Assembly: GCA_029881435.1 (NCBI GenBank)
Contig: JAOUMR010000011.1
Coordinates: 1 to 55,354 of the forward strand
Direction: 5' to 3'
DNA length: 55,354 nt
Source of the DNA: Nitrospira sp.
GTDB taxonomy: Bacteria > Nitrospirota > Nitrospiria > Nitrospirales > Nitrospiraceae
Made by a program: the position numbers and the translations under genes. Positions 17,060 to 26,567 of this stretch are shown here, in pieces. Position 1 is the stretch's first letter. Every line of letters starts with the position of its first letter. The notes beneath the pieces were generated by a model. It had not been told where the DNA came from and ran no database searches. It was given only the letters and a program-made list of their open reading frames with translations.

Positions 17060-17809
17060 GTGTTGGTCATTCCTGCCATTGATTTGAAGGATGGGCGCTG
17101 TGTCAGGCTACGCCAAGGCGATATGGCGGCCGAAACCATCTATGCTGACGATGTGACAGAGGTCGCACGCAAATGGGAACGGAGTGGAGCCCGTCTGATT
17201 CACGTGGTGGATTTGAACGGAGCCGTCGATGGCGAGCCCAAGAATTTGCGCCACATCCAGTCCATCGTGGGATCGGTCAGCGCCTCCATCCAGGTTGGTG
17301 GCGGCATCAGGACTCTGGATACGGTCCGGCAGTATCTGAACGCCGGTATTGCGCGCGTGGTGCTCGGCACCGCAGCACTTACGAATCGGACGTTTCTCGA
17401 AGAAGCCTGTAGGGAATTTCCTCACCGGGTCCTCCTTGGGCTTGATGCCAAGGATGGCCGAGTCGCGCTCCAGGGCTGGACAACGGTGTCCGAGGTCAAA
17501 GCGATCGATCTTTTAAAAGAGCTGTCGGACTGTTCCATCGGGGCGGTGATCTACACTGATATCGCACGAGACGGGATGCTCAACGGGCCAAATCTGTCCG
17601 CCCTACAAGAAATCGTCGAATGTTCGCCCTTTCCGGTGATTGCTTCGGGAGGTATTACCAGCTTGGAGGATCTGCGAGCGGTGCAATCCCTCGGTGCCCA
17701 GATCGAAGGAGCAATTGTTGGGAAAGCGTTGTACGATGGGAAGTTAGACTATCAGACTGCAATGGCTGCCCTAAGCTCGCACACTTCCCCCGGTCGCCAT
17801 GCTGACTAA
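17060..17809 (+). CDS. hisA: Phosphoribosylformimino-5-aminoimidazole carboxamide ribotide isomerase
   Basis: HisA is a TIM-barrel isomerase that opens the ribose ring of ProFAR. The protein reads (M)[16 protein letters not shown] with the first catalytic Asp at residue 8, and the second catalytic Asp in LLGLDAKDG near 130; phosphate-binding GGGIR and [11 protein letters not shown] are present. I chose the GTG at 17060, with GGGAGGAG upstream and start at the conserved N-terminus (249 residues). The upstream ATG at 17036 lies within the lipoprotein gene and adds non-family sequence. It overlaps hisF by 11 bases. Confidence 0.95.
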   Translation: MLVIPAIDLKDGRCVRLRQGDMAAETIYADDVTEVARKWERSGARLIHVVDLNGAVDGEPKNLRHIQSIVGSVSASIQVGGGIRTLDTVRQYLNAGIARVVLGTAALTNRTFLEEACREFPHRVLLGLDAKDGRVALQGWTTVSEVKAIDLLKELSDCSIGAVIYTDIARDGMLNGPNLSALQEIVECSPFPVIASGGITSLEDLRAVQSLGAQIEGAIVGKALYDGKLDYQTAMAALSSHTSPGRHAD

Positions 17810-18578
17810 ACGCATCATTCCGTGCCTGGACGTCAAAGAAGGTCGCGTGGTCAAGGGTGTGAGCTTTGTCAACCTTCGCGACGCCGGGGATCCGGTTGAA
17901 GCCGCGGTGGGGTACGATCGTGAAGGAGCGGATGAGCTGTGCTTTCTCGATATCACGGCCTCACATGAAAATCGGAAGACGATTATTGACGTGGTTGAGC
18001 GGACGGCGGCCCGGGTCTTTATGCCGGTGACAGTCGGCGGCGGCGTGGGGACGCTCGACGATATCCGAGCCTTGTTGAATGCCGGAGCCGATAAAGTGAG
18101 CATCAATACTGCCGCTGTCAGACGACCTGAGTTTGTCAAAGAGGCCGCCCAACGATTCGGTACACAATGCATTGTTGTGGCCATCGATGCCAAGCGCTCA
18201 GCGGCCGGCCGCTGGGAGGTCTTCACGCATGGTGGCCGCACGGCAACCGGAATCGACGTTGTCGAATGGGCTATACGGATGGAGCAGTACGGTGCCGGGG
18301 AGATTTTACTGACTAGTATGGACCAGGATGGCCGACAGACGGGGTACGACTTGGATCTGACCGCTACAGTGTCAGCAACCCTGTCGATTCCGGTGATTGC
18401 GTCGGGCGGAGTCGGGACGCTGGAGCATCTGTATGATGGATTTGTGAAGGGGAAAGCCGATGCGGTCTTGGCCGCGTCCATTTTCCATTTTCGGACCTAT
18501 TCGATCTCCCAAGCAAAGTCGTACTTGCGGGACCGTGGTGTCCCAGTACGAGTGGATGCGCTTTCTGGGGTCGCGTGA
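17799..18578 (+). CDS. hisF: Imidazole glycerol phosphate synthase, cyclase subunit
   Basis: HisF takes ammonia from HisH and closes the imidazole ring, also releasing AICAR for purine synthesis. The 259-residue TIM barrel has the catalytic Asp 11 ([15 protein letters not shown]) and Asp 130 (VVAIDAKR), with the phosphate motifs GGGVGTLDD and [10 protein letters not shown]. It starts inside the end of hisA, and hisIE follows one base after its stop. The cluster thus reads hisA-hisF-hisIE as in many bacteria. Confidence 0.97.
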   Translation: MLTKRIIPCLDVKEGRVVKGVSFVNLRDAGDPVEAAVGYDREGADELCFLDITASHENRKTIIDVVERTAARVFMPVTVGGGVGTLDDIRALLNAGADKVSINTAAVRRPEFVKEAAQRFGTQCIVVAIDAKRSAAGRWEVFTHGGRTATGIDVVEWAIRMEQYGAGEILLTSMDQDGRQTGYDLDLTATVSATLSIPVIASGGVGTLEHLYDGFVKGKADAVLAASIFHFRTYSISQAKSYLRDRGVPVRVDALSGVA

Positions 18579-18579
18579 C

Positions 18580-19251
18580 ATGGTGAACCTGGCCACCACA
18601 GACCAGCTCCAATTCGATGGACAAGGTCTTCTCCCGGCGGTCATTCAGGACTGGCTCGATGGGACGGTGTTGATGCTCGGGTATATGAACCAAGAGGCAC
18701 TGGCCAAGACCGTTACCACAAAGAAAGTCCATTTTTGGAGTCGGTCTCGGAATAAACTGTGGGAAAAGGGCGAAACATCTGGTCATACGCTTCAGGTCAA
18801 GGAACTATTCATTGACTGTGACGCCGATACCATTCTTGTGAAGGCGCAACCAGTCGGACCGACTTGCCACACAGGCGAACGAGCCTGTTTCTTTTTCAGG
18901 CTGGATGAACAGGGCCAACTCGTCCATGGAGGTTCGCAGGACGCTCAAGGTGGAATTCTTGAAAGCGTCCTCCGTACGATTCAGGATCGCCGTTCTAACC
19001 CCCAGGCCAGTTCCTATACCTCGAAATTGTTCGAAGGGGGGCATGACAAAATTCTGAAGAAAGTGGCAGAAGAAGCCGGAGAGGTCTTGTTGGCGTCGAA
19101 GGGGGGCAAGAAAGAGGAGATCATCTACGAAGTGGCCGATCTATTTTTTCATACACTCATGGTTCTGGGGTATCACGATCTCTCCTTGCAGGACATTTAT
19201 GGAGAGCTGGGACGGCGATTTGGAAAATCAGGGTTGCGGATGGAAAAGTAG
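18580..19251 (+). CDS. hisI: Bifunctional phosphoribosyl-AMP cyclohydrolase / phosphoribosyl-ATP pyrophosphatase
   Basis: The 223-residue protein fuses two histidine-pathway enzymes. Residues about 1-115 are the cyclohydrolase HisI, with VLMLGYMNQEAL, HFWSRSRNKLWEKGETSGH and the zinc region DCDADTILVKA plus TCHTGERACFF. Residues about 125-223 are the pyrophosphatase HisE, with SYTSKLFEGGHDKILKKVAEEAGE and YEVADLFFHTLMVL. I set the start at the ATG at 18580, one base after hisF; the longer frame from 18460 would overlap hisF by 119 bases. It is the last his gene in the run. Confidence 0.96.
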   Translation: MVNLATTDQLQFDGQGLLPAVIQDWLDGTVLMLGYMNQEALAKTVTTKKVHFWSRSRNKLWEKGETSGHTLQVKELFIDCDADTILVKAQPVGPTCHTGERACFFFRLDEQGQLVHGGSQDAQGGILESVLRTIQDRRSNPQASSYTSKLFEGGHDKILKKVAEEAGEVLLASKGGKKEEIIYEVADLFFHTLMVLGYHDLSLQDIYGELGRRFGKSGLRMEK

Positions 19252-19343
19252 CACACCGCCCCTTCTTCGATGAGCACCGACCACCGATCGGGGATTCAAT
19301 CGGTACACCGTAAGGGGATTCAAACCCGGTTCATGAGGCCAAC

Positions 19344-19688
19344 ATGAGTGATTGTCTTTTCTGTAGGATCGTGGAGAAAAAGATTCCGGCGAGGCTTGTT
19401 CAAGAGGATGAGCACACGGTCGCCTTTGACGACATCAATCCTCAAGCTCCCGTCCATACGCTGGTGATCCCCAAACGGCATGTCACAGCCGTTCAAGACT
19501 TGGGGCCGGAAGATGAGATGTTACTCGCGCGATTGCTGATGAGCTGTACGAAGGTGGCAGCCCTGAAAGGCTTACAGAGCTCCGGCTATCGTGTCGTGAC
19601 GAATACCGGGAGAGATGCAGGGCAAACCGTCCTCCATCTGCACTTTCACGTACTGGGAGGACGGCACATGAGTTGGCCTCCCGGTTGA
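19344..19688 (+). CDS. HIT family (histidine triad) nucleotide-binding protein
   Basis: The 114-residue protein has CLFCRIVEKKIPA at the start, LVIPKRHV in the middle and the triad HLHFHVLGG with His 98, 100 and 102. This is the HINT branch, whose members hydrolyse nucleoside phosphoramidates. The zinc-type Cys pair CxxC at 4-7 and His 46 are seen as in many bacterial HinT proteins. It lies 92 bases after hisIE, a common location in bacteria. An AGG a few bases upstream of the ATG is a weak ribosome-binding site. Confidence 0.93.
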   Translation: MSDCLFCRIVEKKIPARLVQEDEHTVAFDDINPQAPVHTLVIPKRHVTAVQDLGPEDEMLLARLLMSCTKVAALKGLQSSGYRVVTNTGRDAGQTVLHLHFHVLGGRHMSWPPG

Positions 19689-19701
19689 GGGAATTCCGCA
19701 A

Positions 19702-19731
19702 TTGACAGATTTTTAGTCTGTCTGTTAACCT
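19702..19731 (+). promoter_or_regulatory. Putative promoter for dnaG-rpoD
   Basis: A perfect TTGACA (19702-19707) is followed after 18 bases by TAACCT with an extended TGT before it. The -35 is convincing and the -10 is poor. It sits about 80 bases upstream of dnaG. Confidence 0.4.
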
Positions 19732-19808
19732 GAACGGTCAACTCTTCTGACAACTTAGCACCGACTCGGCTGGTTATACGAGTTGAGACTCCAGGAGCTG
19801 AGACTCTC

Positions 19809-21632
19809 GTGGGGCAAGGTTTGATTTCCGATGACACGATCGAACGTATCAAGGGCCGGGTGGACATTACCGACATCGTGAGTCACCACGTCTCTTTGAG
19901 CAAGGCAGGGCAGAATCTCAAAGGGCTGTGTCCCTTTCATCACGAAAAGACCCCGTCCTTTACGGTGAGTCCGTCTAAACAGATCTTCCACTGTTTCGGG
20001 TGTGGCGCCGGTGGCAACGTGTTTACCTTCCTTTCACGCCTGACCGGCGCAAGCTTTCCGGAAGTGGTGCGCGATCTCGGACGAACAGTCGGGATTGAGG
20101 TAGAGGAGAGAGCAGCGACTTCCGGTCATCAGGCCGTGATGGCACAGACAGTTGAGCGGGTTAATCAGGCGGCAGCCGCTTGGTTTCAGCGGAACTTGAA
20201 GGATGAGCGAGCCGGCTCCGAGGCCCGTGAGTATTTAGCACATCGAGGGGTCGAATCGCGCATGGTCGACCAGTTCGGTGTCGGAGTGGCGCCTGCCGAA
20301 TGGGATGGTCTCTTACGGGCGTTGACCGGCAAGGGATTTTCACAAGGTGATCTAGCGGCAGCCGGTTTGGTGATTGCCCGAACAAACCAGTCGGGATTCT
20401 ATGACCGGTTCCGCGCCCGTGTGATGTTCACGATTACGGATGTGCGGAAACGTGTGGTGGGGTTCGGTGGTCGCGCGTTTGGCGATGGGACGCCCAAGTA
20501 TCTCAACTCGTCCGACACGGTGCTCTTTAAGAAAGGGCAGACGCTGTTTGCGCTCGATCAGGCGAGGGAAGCGATTGCACGAACGAGAACGGTCATCGTG
20601 GTCGAGGGCTATTTCGATGCGATTGCACTTCATCAAGCGGGGCTGACGCATACGGTCGCGACGTTGGGGACGGCCTTGACGTCTGACCATGTGCAGGTGT
20701 TGCGGAGATTTGCGTCAAAGGTCGTGTTGCTGTTCGACCCCGATGCCGCCGGGGTGCGAGCCGCGCTGAGAGGATTAGATTTGTTTGTGAACAGTGGGCT
20801 TGGGGTCAAAGTTGCAACACTGCCGGCGGGAGAAGACCCCGACACGTATGTTCGGAAGGAAGGCCCTGACGCCTTGCTTCGCCTGGAGGAACAGGCCCCA
20901 AGTTTGTTGGACTTCGCGCTGGAAGAGAGTCTCAAGTCGACGGAGGCGAGTACGATCGAAGGGCGGATCCGCAGCGTGGATGAACTTCTGCGTATTTTAC
21001 AGAAGAGTGAACATCCGATTGAGCGCGAAGAGCGTCTCAAAGTCGTGGCTGAGCGGCTGGGAATCAATCAATCGTCTTTGATCGAACGGTATCCTGTTCT
21101 CACTCGACAGCAACAGCCTGGTTCGGGACCGTTACGTCAAGCAGTCACCGCTACTCCAATGGAAACGCTGTTTAAGGGGGCACCTGAAGAACGAGACCTT
21201 ATCATTCTTCTGCTGCGCGGCAAGCTTTCGGCAGCCGATGTGCGACGTCTGCGGCCGGAGCAATTTTCAATTGAAAGCTGCCGCAAGCTCGTCGAAGTGG
21301 CGCTGACCTCCGTGGATCGCGATGGTCGCGTTCAAGTTCAGCCTGTGCTGGATCAGTCAGTGGATGATCTGGATTGCGGTGTTCTGGTGACGGAATTAGC
21401 ACTACGCGACGATCATTTCGATGACGAATCGGAGCACGCGAAGGACTGCCTGGATCGTCTGGACCGCAAGCGATCAGACCAGGCGATGAAGGAGATTATT
21501 ACGAAATTGAAAACGGCTGAGCGGGAAGGTCGCGCGGATGAAGTGGAGTTGCTCAACATGCAGATCAATGAAATACGGATACGGAAAGCCGGCACGCCAA
21601 CCGGCGGTATGGTTTCACTGGTGAAGGAGTAG
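19809..21632 (+). CDS. dnaG: DNA primase
   Basis: DnaG makes RNA primers at the replication fork. The 607-residue protein has the CHC2-type zinc finger (Cys 41, His 44, Cys 62, Cys 65, with [10 protein letters not shown]), the catalytic core with the motif [20 protein letters not shown], a Toprim domain with [17 protein letters not shown] and [13 protein letters not shown], and a helical C-terminal region for helicase contact. The start is GTG. It lies two bases before rpoD, the conserved macromolecular synthesis pair; rpsU is not in this cluster. Confidence 0.96.
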   Translation: MGQGLISDDTIERIKGRVDITDIVSHHVSLSKAGQNLKGLCPFHHEKTPSFTVSPSKQIFHCFGCGAGGNVFTFLSRLTGASFPEVVRDLGRTVGIEVEERAATSGHQAVMAQTVERVNQAAAAWFQRNLKDERAGSEAREYLAHRGVESRMVDQFGVGVAPAEWDGLLRALTGKGFSQGDLAAAGLVIARTNQSGFYDRFRARVMFTITDVRKRVVGFGGRAFGDGTPKYLNSSDTVLFKKGQTLFALDQAREAIARTRTVIVVEGYFDAIALHQAGLTHTVATLGTALTSDHVQVLRRFASKVVLLFDPDAAGVRAALRGLDLFVNSGLGVKVATLPAGEDPDTYVRKEGPDALLRLEEQAPSLLDFALEESLKSTEASTIEGRIRSVDELLRILQKSEHPIEREERLKVVAERLGINQSSLIERYPVLTRQQQPGSGPLRQAVTATPMETLFKGAPEERDLIILLLRGKLSAADVRRLRPEQFSIESCRKLVEVALTSVDRDGRVQVQPVLDQSVDDLDCGVLVTELALRDDHFDDESEHAKDCLDRLDRKRSDQAMKEIITKLKTAEREGRADEVELLNMQINEIRIRKAGTPTGGMVSLVKE

Positions 21633-21634
21633 TC

Positions 21635-23452
21635 ATGCCGAAACAAGAATTGCTCGGTGAGGTAAAGAAGCTGATTACGATCGGAAAAGAAAAAGGCTTT
21701 CTGACCTATGACGAGTTGAACAACACCTTGCCCGCCGAAGTCGTATCGTCAGACCAGTTCGGCAGCATTATGGCCATGTTCGGGGAGATGGATATCGAAA
21801 TCGTCGAGACGGCTGATGGGGAACGGGTGCAAAAGCGGTCAGATGGCGAAGTCAGCGAAGACGCAGAAGAGGTCGAGTCTGACTCCGAGGATGACAACGA
21901 GAAAGCGATCGATCTGACACCTGGTGCACTGAGCCGAACCGACGATCCAGTGCGGCTATACCTTAAGGAAATGGGTAGTGTGGCGCTGCTCAGCCGCGAA
22001 GGCGAGATCGAAATCGCGAAGCGGATTGAGGAAGGCAAGTTCGACATTGCCTCGGTGATCTATGGGATGCCGATGACCATTGAGTTCGTCCTGGCGCTGC
22101 GGGATCAGCTGAAGAACGGCAAAATCGATGTGCGCGAAATCGTGCCGATTCAGGAGACCGAAGAGGACTTTGAGGAAGAACAGCAGCAGCCGGTGGAACG
22201 GGATTACGAAGAGCTGCGAGTCAAGACGTTGGAGGCGTTGAACTCTGTCCGGAAAGTCTCCCTGGCACTGAAGGGGCTCCAGGAGAAGGGCCGGCATCTC
22301 GGTAATGATCCCGTCAAACAAAAGAAATTCAAGAAGCAGTTCGATGCAGTCCGCCAGCAAGTAGTGAATAAGATTGAAACGGTCAATCTGCACGGCGTGT
22401 TGAAAGAGCGAATGGTGCAGCGTGTCCGTGAGCTTGCCCTCCAGATTAGGGTGGCTGAGCGAGAGGCGGTCAGTTGCCAACGGCGCATCGGAGTAGCCGG
22501 AGAGGCAGGGGCAGAGCTGCTGAGAAAGCTGTCCCGGAGCCGTCAAGACTTCTTGTCCGTCAAGCGGAAGACCGGTGTCTCGGAAGAAGGCTTGCTCGAG
22601 ATTCGAAAAGTTTATCAAGCCGCCAAAGCGAAGGTGCGCCAACTTGAAACAGAAGAAGCCTTGGCGCCGGCTGAGGAAATCAAGGATGCGGTCAAACACC
22701 TCGATATCGCGGAAGAAAAGGTCAAGCGTGGGAAGGCAGAGTTGGTCGAAGCGAATTTGCGGCTCGTGGTCAGTATCGCCAAGAAATATACGAACCGGGG
22801 CCTGCAGTTCCTTGATTTGATCCAGGAAGGCAACATCGGCCTCATGAAAGCCGTGGACAAATTCGAGTATAAGCGCGGGTATAAGTTCAGCACGTACGCC
22901 ACGTGGTGGATCAGGCAGGCGATCACTCGGGCCATTGCCGACCAGGCGCGCACGATCCGCATTCCGGTTCACATGATCGAAACCATCAACAAGCTCATTC
23001 GAACGTCAAGGCATCTTGTACAGAAGCTAGGACGAGAACCGATTCCCGAAGAGATCGCCGAGCGCATGGACCTGCCGTTGGACAAAGTCCGGAAGATTCT
23101 GAAGATCGCGCGTGAGCCTATCTCGCTTGAGACCCCGATCGGCGAAGAAGAAGACAGTCATTTGGGGGATTTCATCGAAGACAAGAAGGCGGTGTCTCCA
23201 TTAGAAGCCGCGATTCGGTACGATTTACAGCGCCAGATCAACAGCGCATTGGAAACGTTGACACCGCGTGAGGAAAAGGTGTTGCGGAAACGATTCGGTA
23301 TCGGTGAAGCGACCGATCACACATTGGAAGAGGTTGGACAGGACTTTGAGGTAACACGCGAACGTATCAGGCAAATCGAAGCGAAAGCGTTAAGGAAATT
23401 GCGGCATCCAAGCCGCAGCAAAAAACTCAGGAGTTTTGTCGAGAGTTTATAG
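21635..23452 (+). CDS. rpoD: RNA polymerase primary sigma factor (sigma-70)
   Basis: The 605-residue protein has region 1.1 at the N-terminus ([20 protein letters not shown]), region 1.2 ([21 protein letters not shown]), a non-conserved acidic and basic insert, region 2 ([35 protein letters not shown]), region 3, and region 4.2 with the helix-turn-helix [20 protein letters not shown]. The presence of regions 1.1 and 1.2 marks it as the housekeeping sigma. Region 2.4 and 4.2 fit recognition of TATAAT and TTGACA, in keeping with the promoters found here. Confidence 0.97.
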   Translation: MPKQELLGEVKKLITIGKEKGFLTYDELNNTLPAEVVSSDQFGSIMAMFGEMDIEIVETADGERVQKRSDGEVSEDAEEVESDSEDDNEKAIDLTPGALSRTDDPVRLYLKEMGSVALLSREGEIEIAKRIEEGKFDIASVIYGMPMTIEFVLALRDQLKNGKIDVREIVPIQETEEDFEEEQQQPVERDYEELRVKTLEALNSVRKVSLALKGLQEKGRHLGNDPVKQKKFKKQFDAVRQQVVNKIETVNLHGVLKERMVQRVRELALQIRVAEREAVSCQRRIGVAGEAGAELLRKLSRSRQDFLSVKRKTGVSEEGLLEIRKVYQAAKAKVRQLETEEALAPAEEIKDAVKHLDIAEEKVKRGKAELVEANLRLVVSIAKKYTNRGLQFLDLIQEGNIGLMKAVDKFEYKRGYKFSTYATWWIRQAITRAIADQARTIRIPVHMIETINKLIRTSRHLVQKLGREPIPEEIAERMDLPLDKVRKILKIAREPISLETPIGEEEDSHLGDFIEDKKAVSPLEAAIRYDLQRQINSALETLTPREEKVLRKRFGIGEATDHTLEEVGQDFEVTRERIRQIEAKALRKLRHPSRSKKLRSFVESL

Positions 23453-23606
23453 GTTTCACCGATCAAGATGGCGTGATTTGACTCCACTCGAAGGGTCGGC
23501 CTAGAATCTAAGGTTGAGTGGACAGGAATGTTGATACCGAGGCTATGGCGACCGTCAAGCACGTGGCGCTCATTCAGCCATCAGCTTGAGTTCGACTCTT
23601 TCAATC

Positions 23607-23683
23607 GGGCCCATAGCTCAGGTGGTTAGAGCGGCTGACTCATAATCAGCTGGTCCTAGGTTCAAGTCCTAGTGGGCCCACCA
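23607..23683 (+). tRNA. tRNA with CAT anticodon, probably tRNA-Ile2
   Basis: A perfect cloverleaf: acceptor GGGCCCA/TGGGCCC, D arm GCTC/GAGC, anticodon stem GCTGA/TCAGC with loop CTCATAA (anticodon at 23641-23643), T arm CTAGG-TTCAAGT-CCTAG, and encoded CCA. It does not have initiator features. The G-C run C4-G69, C5-G68, C6-G67 in the acceptor stem fits TilS-modified tRNA-Ile2 (lysidine at C34), but elongator tRNA-Met cannot be ruled out by eye. Confidence 0.95.
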
Positions 23684-23733
23684 GTCGAGCGGGCTTCTCA
23701 CGCCTTCAATGCGCCGACATTGATGGAAAGGGC

Positions 23734-24510
23734 ATGTTGAATCAGAAACTTTCCCCGCTCATCGAATTGCAAAAACTTGACCTCCGGATCATGGAGATCA
23801 ATGAAACTCGCCGAAAGATACCCGAACGTCTCCATGCTGCTGAATCTCCCCTTCGAGAGGCGACTCAACTCTTGGACGAAACGAAGGCCGTCGTCGACGC
23901 CGCTGCTAAGGAACGGGGTGCGCACGAAAAGGATCTCGAGGCGCATGAGGTCCAGACCGAGAAGATGAAATCGCACGCAGCGAACCTGAAGACCAACAAA
24001 GAATATCAGGCACATCTGTTCGAATTGGAGTTGGCGAACAAGAAACGAGGAGAGTTTGAAGAGAAGATTCTCTTGTCGATGGACAAGACTGACCAGCTCC
24101 AGAAGACCGCCACCGAACTTCAGGACAAGAAGAACGCTCTGGAGAAAGTCTTTGCTCAGGAGAAGCACGTGCTGGACGCACAAGACAAGGAGCTTGCGAC
24201 GGAGCTTGCGCAGCTCGAAGGTCATTATCGGGAGGCGTCCGCAAAGATCGAGAAAGGTCTACTCGATCGATACAACCAAGCGAAGGCCTCTCGAAAAGAT
24301 CAGCCTCTTGCCGCGGTGCGTGACGGTATCTGCGCCGGTTGCCGCCTCCAGATCCCACCGCAGCTCATCGCGCAAGTCAAACGCTCCGACGATCTGCACG
24401 TCTGCCCCTATTGCCGGCGAATGCTCTATTGGGAAGGTGAGCCGGCGGTGGAAGCGCCCTCAGTACCGGGAGTTAAGTCCTCAGATCTTGAAGTTGGGGA
24501 ATCGGTTTAG
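23734..24510 (+). CDS. Coiled-coil protein with C4 zinc ribbon
   Basis: The 258-residue protein is mostly a long antiparallel-type coiled coil (about residues 5-180, rich in Glu, Lys, Ala and Leu with heptads) followed by a zinc ribbon with CAGC near 203 and CPYC near 227. This is the C4-type zinc-ribbon family (zf-RING_7, once DUF164), found widely and of poorly known role, with suggested nucleic-acid contacts. A segment LKTNKEYQAHLFELE matches the conserved middle motif of the family. It starts 50 bases after the tRNA. The C-terminal tail of about 25 residues is unstructured in appearance. Confidence 0.88.
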   Translation: MLNQKLSPLIELQKLDLRIMEINETRRKIPERLHAAESPLREATQLLDETKAVVDAAAKERGAHEKDLEAHEVQTEKMKSHAANLKTNKEYQAHLFELELANKKRGEFEEKILLSMDKTDQLQKTATELQDKKNALEKVFAQEKHVLDAQDKELATELAQLEGHYREASAKIEKGLLDRYNQAKASRKDQPLAAVRDGICAGCRLQIPPQLIAQVKRSDDLHVCPYCRRMLYWEGEPAVEAPSVPGVKSSDLEVGESV

Positions 24511-24817
24511 GGCGGACGAAAAACTTTGCTGAGCGCTCTTGCCTGGCACAACAAACATCTGACCAAGTGAGTTGGGACCTAATCGAATTCCAATAAACTG
24601 GATTATCCCAGCATCCATTCTGATACATCAGTATCCAATTCGATACTGGTAGCCGCCTAGTCGCGACGCCCCGATCTCCTTCTCAGGTCCCCTGAAAAAT
24701 CAATCGGATCGCCTATATCCTCAGCGAGGCAAGCAGTTTGCCTTATGGCAAGAAGCAAAAGGGGTCTTGTGCGGTTTTCGATCGCTCAGAGACCATTCTC
24801 ACTGAGGGAGGTATCCA
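24511..24817. other. Intergenic region before the IS1380-like element
   Basis: No gene is seen here on either strand. A perfect 7-6-7 inverted repeat CAGTATC/GATACTG lies at 24629-24648 with no T run after it, so it is not a standard terminator. A strong ribosome-binding site GAGGGAGG at 24804-24811 precedes an ATG at 24818 whose frame is broken at once by the element. Confidence 0.5.
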
Positions 24818-24832
24818 ATGAACCGATATTTC

Positions 24833-26288
24833 CCATTAGGGGCTAAAAACAGGCGAGAATTGTACCGGCAAGTCGAAGGTTTTGGCTTGGTTCCAGAGGC
24901 CTTCAAAGCTCTCGCGGTGACGCATCCCCACCGCCAGCTTGAGTATGTTCTTGCGGCCCTCGGTGGTGATGTATCCGGCCTTGGCAAATAGTTTGAAGCG
25001 CAGGGTCTGTAGCGTGTGTTGTATGTCCTTGCCGTGTGAGGCGGTGGCCTCGGTGGTGCTCGCCTTGAGTGCCGCCTGCCGAAACAGGCTCATCAAATTG
25101 TAGGCCAGCATGACGGTGTTCAAGCATGCCTCGGTGGCAAAGAAATCCTTCAAGCAAAAGCTGTCTGCTGCGAAGTCATATTTCAACTCCTTGATCCGAT
25201 TCTCGCAATCGGCGCGCCCTCGGTACGTGCGCCAAATCTCCTGCGCGGGCAAATCCAGACTCGTCACGATCACGCCGTAGCGATAGTGCCCGTACGCTGG
25301 GTCATCGGCAAATAAGGACAAGGTCTTCCCCTTGGGATGGTCGCGATACGTGATGTGTTGACGAATGCCCACCACCTTTCGCGGCGTCTCCCAACTCGGG
25401 CTCTGGTAGTCGAAGCTGACCAGATCGATGCCTTCATCGAGACTCCACCAGCCCGGCTGCGCCACCAGCGCCCGTTGCAGCGGCTGTTGGAGCTTGGTGG
25501 CCACCAGGAAAGGAATCTTCCGGTGCTCCAGGTCTCGCAAGAAGGCGTCATCGCTGAAGCCACTGTCGGCGCGTCGCAGCCCCACACGCTTCGGCCCCAG
25601 TCGCTCCAGCGTGGCGGCCAGAAAGCCACTGACGTTGTTGGCGGTATGACTGTTGCCGGGACGCAGCCAGAGGTTGGCCACCATCCGCGTATCGGCCACA
25701 AACGCCATCAGCGGGTGATGCGCGTTGCGTCCCGGTTTGGCCGGGTTGTATCCCTTGGCCGCCCCGTCTTGCACCCCATAGCGCGTCATCACCGTGGAGT
25801 CCAAATCCAGCGTGAGCACGTCGAGTTGCAATTGCGCAATCAGCCACGCGTAGAGCCTGCCAAATACGCCATCGTTGGTGGGTTGATCAAACTTGCGGAA
25901 CAGGCGGATCACGGCCTTGAAATTGGCCATGCGGGCAAAGCCATACAGACGTTGCAACACGTGGTCGTGACGCGTCACTTCGCCATGCTCGAAACGGTTT
26001 GCGCCACACCACACACCGAGCATGAATTGCATGATGAGCTGCTCGGGTCGATAGCCACGGTTGCTTCCCGGTTGGGGCAGTGCACTGGCTGCCAAGGCCG
26101 CGTCAAAGCCAAGGTGATCGAGCATGCGTTTGATGAGCGACAGACCACCCCAGGGGGTGATTTCTTTGTCGGTAAATTGCAAATCGAAGGTCATGGTTCC
26201 CCCCCTAAAACCGTGCATCCCCGTGCCGTCGTTTCTACCCCCTGCTCATCCATGAAATCAATCACTTGCCGTATTGGCTTCCATTAGG
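24833..26288 (-). mobile_element. IS1380-like insertion sequence
   Basis: A single transposase gene fills the element. Two copies of CCATTAGG (24833-24840 and 26281-26288) flank it as a candidate 8-bp target duplication, which gives a core of about 1,440 bases. The family usually ends in CC/GG and duplicates 4-5 bases, so a second option is ends at CCATTAGGG on the left and its imperfect inverse CCCAATACGG-like on the right near 26278, flanked by TTC. I could not settle the exact ends. Confidence 0.7.
24836..26194 (-). CDS. IS1380-family transposase
   Basis: The 452-residue DDE transposase starts MTFDLQFTDKEITPWGG at the ATG at 26194; an in-frame ATG eight codons upstream is possible. The family features are LTLDLDSTVMTRYGVQ with the first catalytic Asp, GLRRADSGFSDDAF with the second, and IWRTYRGRADCENRIKELK with the Glu in a long helix. 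The gene appears intact, with no stop or frameshift. Its stop codon lies in the left copy of the flanking CCATTAGG repeat, so the last codons may come from the target. It looks capable of producing protein; activity is unknown. Confidence 0.88.
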   Translation of the reverse strand: MTFDLQFTDKEITPWGGLSLIKRMLDHLGFDAALAASALPQPGSNRGYRPEQLIMQFMLGVWCGANRFEHGEVTRHDHVLQRLYGFARMANFKAVIRLFRKFDQPTNDGVFGRLYAWLIAQLQLDVLTLDLDSTVMTRYGVQDGAAKGYNPAKPGRNAHHPLMAFVADTRMVANLWLRPGNSHTANNVSGFLAATLERLGPKRVGLRRADSGFSDDAFLRDLEHRKIPFLVATKLQQPLQRALVAQPGWWSLDEGIDLVSFDYQSPSWETPRKVVGIRQHITYRDHPKGKTLSLFADDPAYGHYRYGVIVTSLDLPAQEIWRTYRGRADCENRIKELKYDFAADSFCLKDFFATEACLNTVMLAYNLMSLFRQAALKASTTEATASHGKDIQHTLQTLRFKLFAKAGYITTEGRKNILKLAVGMRHRESFEGLWNQAKTFDLPVQFSPVFSP

Positions 26289-26313
26289 ATGTGGGGCTAA
26301 GGGAAAATCTCGG

Positions 26314-26510
26314 ATGAAATCAAGAATTCCTAGTAACCATGATCGAGAAGTGTATGAAGGATGGACCAAATGTCTAGCCGACTGTTTGCTGAAGCAGCTC
26401 GACAACCCCAAGCTGTTTATGGATATCGATGTCATTCCAGGGGTGTGGACATTGAGGAGAAAATCGAAGAGTCAGTATTGAGAAGGGTGGCTGGGTTCGG
26501 AAGCTGCTTT
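26314..26510 (+). pseudogene. Decayed TIR-domain gene fragment
   Basis: The frame from 26314 aligns with the start of a TIR domain: SRIPSNHDREVYEGWTKC fits the RIFISYRR-x-D/E-S-x-GW pattern with substitutions, and NPKLFMDIDVIP is the strand after box 1. The next family residues, GVDIEEKIEESVL, are found in another frame beginning at 26442. A one-base loss near 26440 therefore breaks the gene. After SVL the sequence no longer resembles a TIR domain. Its original N-terminus may be the ATG at 24818 across the insertion sequence, with the frame joined through CCATTAGG. TIR domains act in NAD-dependent defence or signalling; this copy is dead. Confidence 0.65.
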
Positions 26511-26567
26511 GCTGTCAGGAGGCAAGCCGTCGGAGCTTATATCGGAGCTTATAGTGGGGGAATAGGT

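Noticed and set aside
21956-22972. Minus-strand frame of 338 codons opposite rpoD
   Set aside because: Antisense of a conserved sigma factor gene; coding bias belongs to rpoD.
25337-26287. Plus-strand frame of 316 codons opposite the transposase
   Set aside because: Antisense of an intact transposase; long antisense frames are common in GC-rich elements.
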